From an uncultured Clostridia bacterium (GTDB lineage: Bacteria > Bacillota > Clostridia > Oscillospirales > Oscillospiraceae): a stretch of 15,033 nt of DNA. This document shows positions 13,926 to 15,033 of the stretch, piece by piece. Location: positions 1-15,033 of the forward strand of contig CAMHER010000027.1 in the NCBI GenBank assembly GCA_946184215.1, in the 5' to 3' direction. The notes beneath the pieces are model-generated. The model searched no databases and had not been told where the DNA came from. It worked only from the letters and a program-made list of their open reading frames with translations. The position numbers were made by a program, and so were the translations under genes. Each line of letters begins with the position of its first letter. Position 1 is the first letter of the stretch.

Positions 13926-14675
13926 TCAACCCGGTTCGTCGTCCTGAAAGACGATCTGCGCGACCGAACCGGGAGACGTGACCTGGTGCAGCGGTTCGTC
14001 ATCTTCACACAGCCATTCGCTGATGAACACATAGCGCCAGCCGTTGGCGCAGGTGTACAAAAACAGCTTGTCCTCCTCACGCTGGAAGATCGACACACCG
14101 CTGCTGTCCAGCACGTCCGTTTCAATATTGCTGCCGTAGCCGACGCTCAGGCAGCGGTATTCATAGGGCCGCCCGCCCTTGACAAGCGTGCAGGTGTCGC
14201 CGGGCTTAACCAGCGACAGAGCGGAAAATTCCTGGTTGACATGGTCGCCGATGACCGGGTTTTGCCCATAGCCGTATTCCATCCAGCAGGCGCTGTCCGG
14301 CTCGTCCGCAGTCAGCTGCGCATCCTCCCCGGGCAGGTTGACGGCGACGCTGATCCCCACAGACGGGATCACCAGCCGCCCCGCGGTGCCCTCCTGGCCA
14401 AGAAAAACATACTTATATCTGCGCTGGCCTTTTTCCTTCTCGTGATTTGCGAAAAGGTCCTCTTGCCCGACAGAGCCGCGCCGTCTCTCCCGCGCGGCGG
14501 AAAGAGCATCCAGCCGTTCCAGACCGGCATGCACAGCGGCGAGCTGCTGCCTTTCCAGCGTAAGAAGAAGCCCGCTTCGCAGCTCCTCTCCGGCGCGGCT
14601 TTGCGCCGCACAGCCGGACAGCAGCAAAAGCACCGCCGCTGCCGCGCTCAGCTTGACAGCGTTCTTCTTTTTCAC
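13926..14675 (-). CDS. Sortase-fold protein with lipoprotein signal peptide
   Basis: 249 aa if started at the GTG at 14675; the frame is open to 14750 but that extension reads as junk, whereas the GTG follows a G-rich ribosome binding site and opens a lipoprotein signal peptide (KKK, hydrophobic stretch, lipobox LSGC, Cys22). Residues 25-85 are a helical, charged stalk. Residues 99-220 form a sortase domain: GRLVIPSVGISV, PVIGDHVNQEF with likely catalytic H145, LVKPGDTCTL, and LYTCANGWRYVFI with C209 and R214. Sortases are cysteine transpeptidases that attach surface proteins to the cell wall. A lipid anchor instead of a transmembrane helix is unusual. No LPXTG-like substrate is evident in the window. 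It is transcribed away from iscU and towards the CW_7 gene. Confidence 0.78.
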   Translation of the reverse strand: MKKKNAVKLSAAAAVLLLLSGCAAQSRAGEELRSGLLLTLERQQLAAVHAGLERLDALSAARERRRGSVGQEDLFANHEKEKGQRRYKYVFLGQEGTAGRLVIPSVGISVAVNLPGEDAQLTADEPDSACWMEYGYGQNPVIGDHVNQEFSALSLVKPGDTCTLVKGGRPYEYRCLSVGYGSNIETDVLDSSGVSIFQREEDKLFLYTCANGWRYVFISEWLCEDDEPLHQVTSPGSVAQIVFQDDEPG

Positions 14676-14716
14676 CGGTGATCCCCCCCCCGCACACGAG
14701 ATAACTTCTGTCGAAG

Positions 14717-14725
14717 AGTATAGCA
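14717..14725 (-). promoter_or_regulatory. Extended -10 promoter of the sortase gene
   Basis: On the minus strand TGCTATACT (14725-14717) is an extended -10 about 40 bp before the GTG. No convincing -35 box exists; the place for it lies inside the iscU terminator stem. No TGTGA repeat in register. Confidence 0.55.
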
Positions 14726-14732
14726 CAAGGCA

Positions 14733-14777
14733 GAAAAAAGGAACAGACACAGAGAAGGTTTTTTCTCTGTGTCTGTT
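14733..14777 (-). terminator. Rho-independent terminator of the iscU transcript
   Basis: AACAGACACAGAGAA (14742-14756) and its perfect complement (14763-14777) form a 15-bp stem with a 6-nt loop. On the minus strand it is followed by CCTTTTTTC, so it terminates transcription coming from iscU. Confidence 0.88.
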
Positions 14778-14803
14778 GCCGCAGGTGCGGAAGAAGACGA
14801 GCC

Positions 14804-15033
14804 TTATTCGTGACAGTGCTCGCAGTCCTCGACGTTCTTGAACAGCTCGGGGTCGTAAGCAATGCCGTTCTTGTCGTAATAGTCCTTGACGGCGGCCTTG
14901 ACAGCCTCCTCGGCCAGCACCGAGCAGTGCAGCTTATAGGCGGGCAGCCCGTCGAGCGCCTCGACGACCGCCTTGTTCGACAGCTCCAGCGCCTCCTCGA
15001 TCGGCTTGCCCTTGATCAGCTCCGTCGCCATCG
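14804..15033 (-). CDS. iscU: IscU/NifU-type iron-sulfur cluster scaffold protein, C-terminal fragment
   Basis: About 76 residues of the 3' end are visible, with the start beyond the right edge; the ATG at 15031 is internal (it corresponds to the SMATELIKGK segment of full-length proteins). ATELIKGKPIEEALELSNK and LPAYKLHCSVLAEEAVKAAVKDY are hallmarks of IscU/NifU-N scaffolds, including the third cluster-ligating Cys in KLHC. These proteins assemble Fe-S clusters with sulfur from the cysteine desulfurase IscS, normally encoded next to them. The C-terminus adds a CEHCHE tail with two more Cys and a His. A strong terminator follows. Confidence 0.92.
   Translation of the reverse strand, partial: MATELIKGKPIEEALELSNKAVVEALDGLPAYKLHCSVLAEEAVKAAVKDYYDKNGIAYDPELFKNVEDCEHCHE

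Noticed and set aside
14676..14690. GGATCACC near the sortase start, resembling the 3' end of 16S rRNA
   Set aside because: Only eight bases match by chance; no rRNA sequence surrounds it.
14676..14750. TGTG motifs near the sortase promoter as a fourth operator copy
   Set aside because: The TGTGTCTG sequence is part of the terminator stem, lacks a second heptamer 11 bp away and is not 10 bp from the -10 box.

Overview
The window looks like chromosomal DNA of a GC-rich gut-type Clostridium relative (Oscillospiraceae/Ruminococcaceae-like Bacillota). This is inferred from strong AGGAGG-type ribosome binding sites, LSLCACG-style lipoboxes, surface proteins with PTPEP linkers, and house-keeping genes at the edges: the 5' end of mnmG on the left and the 3' end of an iscU-type scaffold gene on the right. 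No RNA genes, insertion sequences, CRISPR arrays or phage genes were seen.

Layout. 1-125 (-): start of mnmG. 339-1493 (+): secreted, membrane-anchored surface protein with its own consensus promoter and a terminator. 1772-7921 (+): tightly spaced five-gene operon: short HlyD-like membrane protein, peptidase-containing ABC exporter (C39 + ABC), second ABC exporter without peptidase, a 168-aa unknown protein, and a response regulator with a SARP/OmpR-type winged helix. The first three genes match the NHLM bacteriocin-export set (HlyD, ABC1, ABC2). 8069-10345 (+): large repetitive lipoprotein. 10489-10695 (+): 68-aa protein with a 19-residue double-glycine leader followed by a single LysM domain. 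10886-13351 (+): 821-aa lipoprotein with a solute-binding-protein-like C-terminal half. 13486-13815 (+): 109-aa protein with another 19-residue double-glycine leader followed by two CW_7 (Cpl-7 type) wall-binding repeats. 13926-14675 (-): sortase-fold lipoprotein. 14804-15033 (-): end of iscU.

How it may work. The double-glycine leaders of the LysM and CW_7 miniproteins are natural substrates for the C39 peptidase of the exporter. The dual ABC machine therefore probably cleaves and secretes tiny cell-wall-binding modules rather than (or besides) a classical bacteriocin. The promoters of the large lipoprotein, the LysM gene and the CW_7 gene share one architecture: two TGTGAYN heptamers 11 bp apart, then exactly 10 bp, then a TATGAT/TATCAT -10 box. 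Direct repeats with 11-bp period abutting the -10 region are the hallmark of SARP/OmpR-family activators, and such a regulator is the last gene of the exporter operon. Together this suggests a self-contained, co-regulated export system for peptidoglycan-binding miniproteins and surface lipoproteins. I know of no described system of exactly this make-up, but I could not search databases; substrate identity and regulation are inference.
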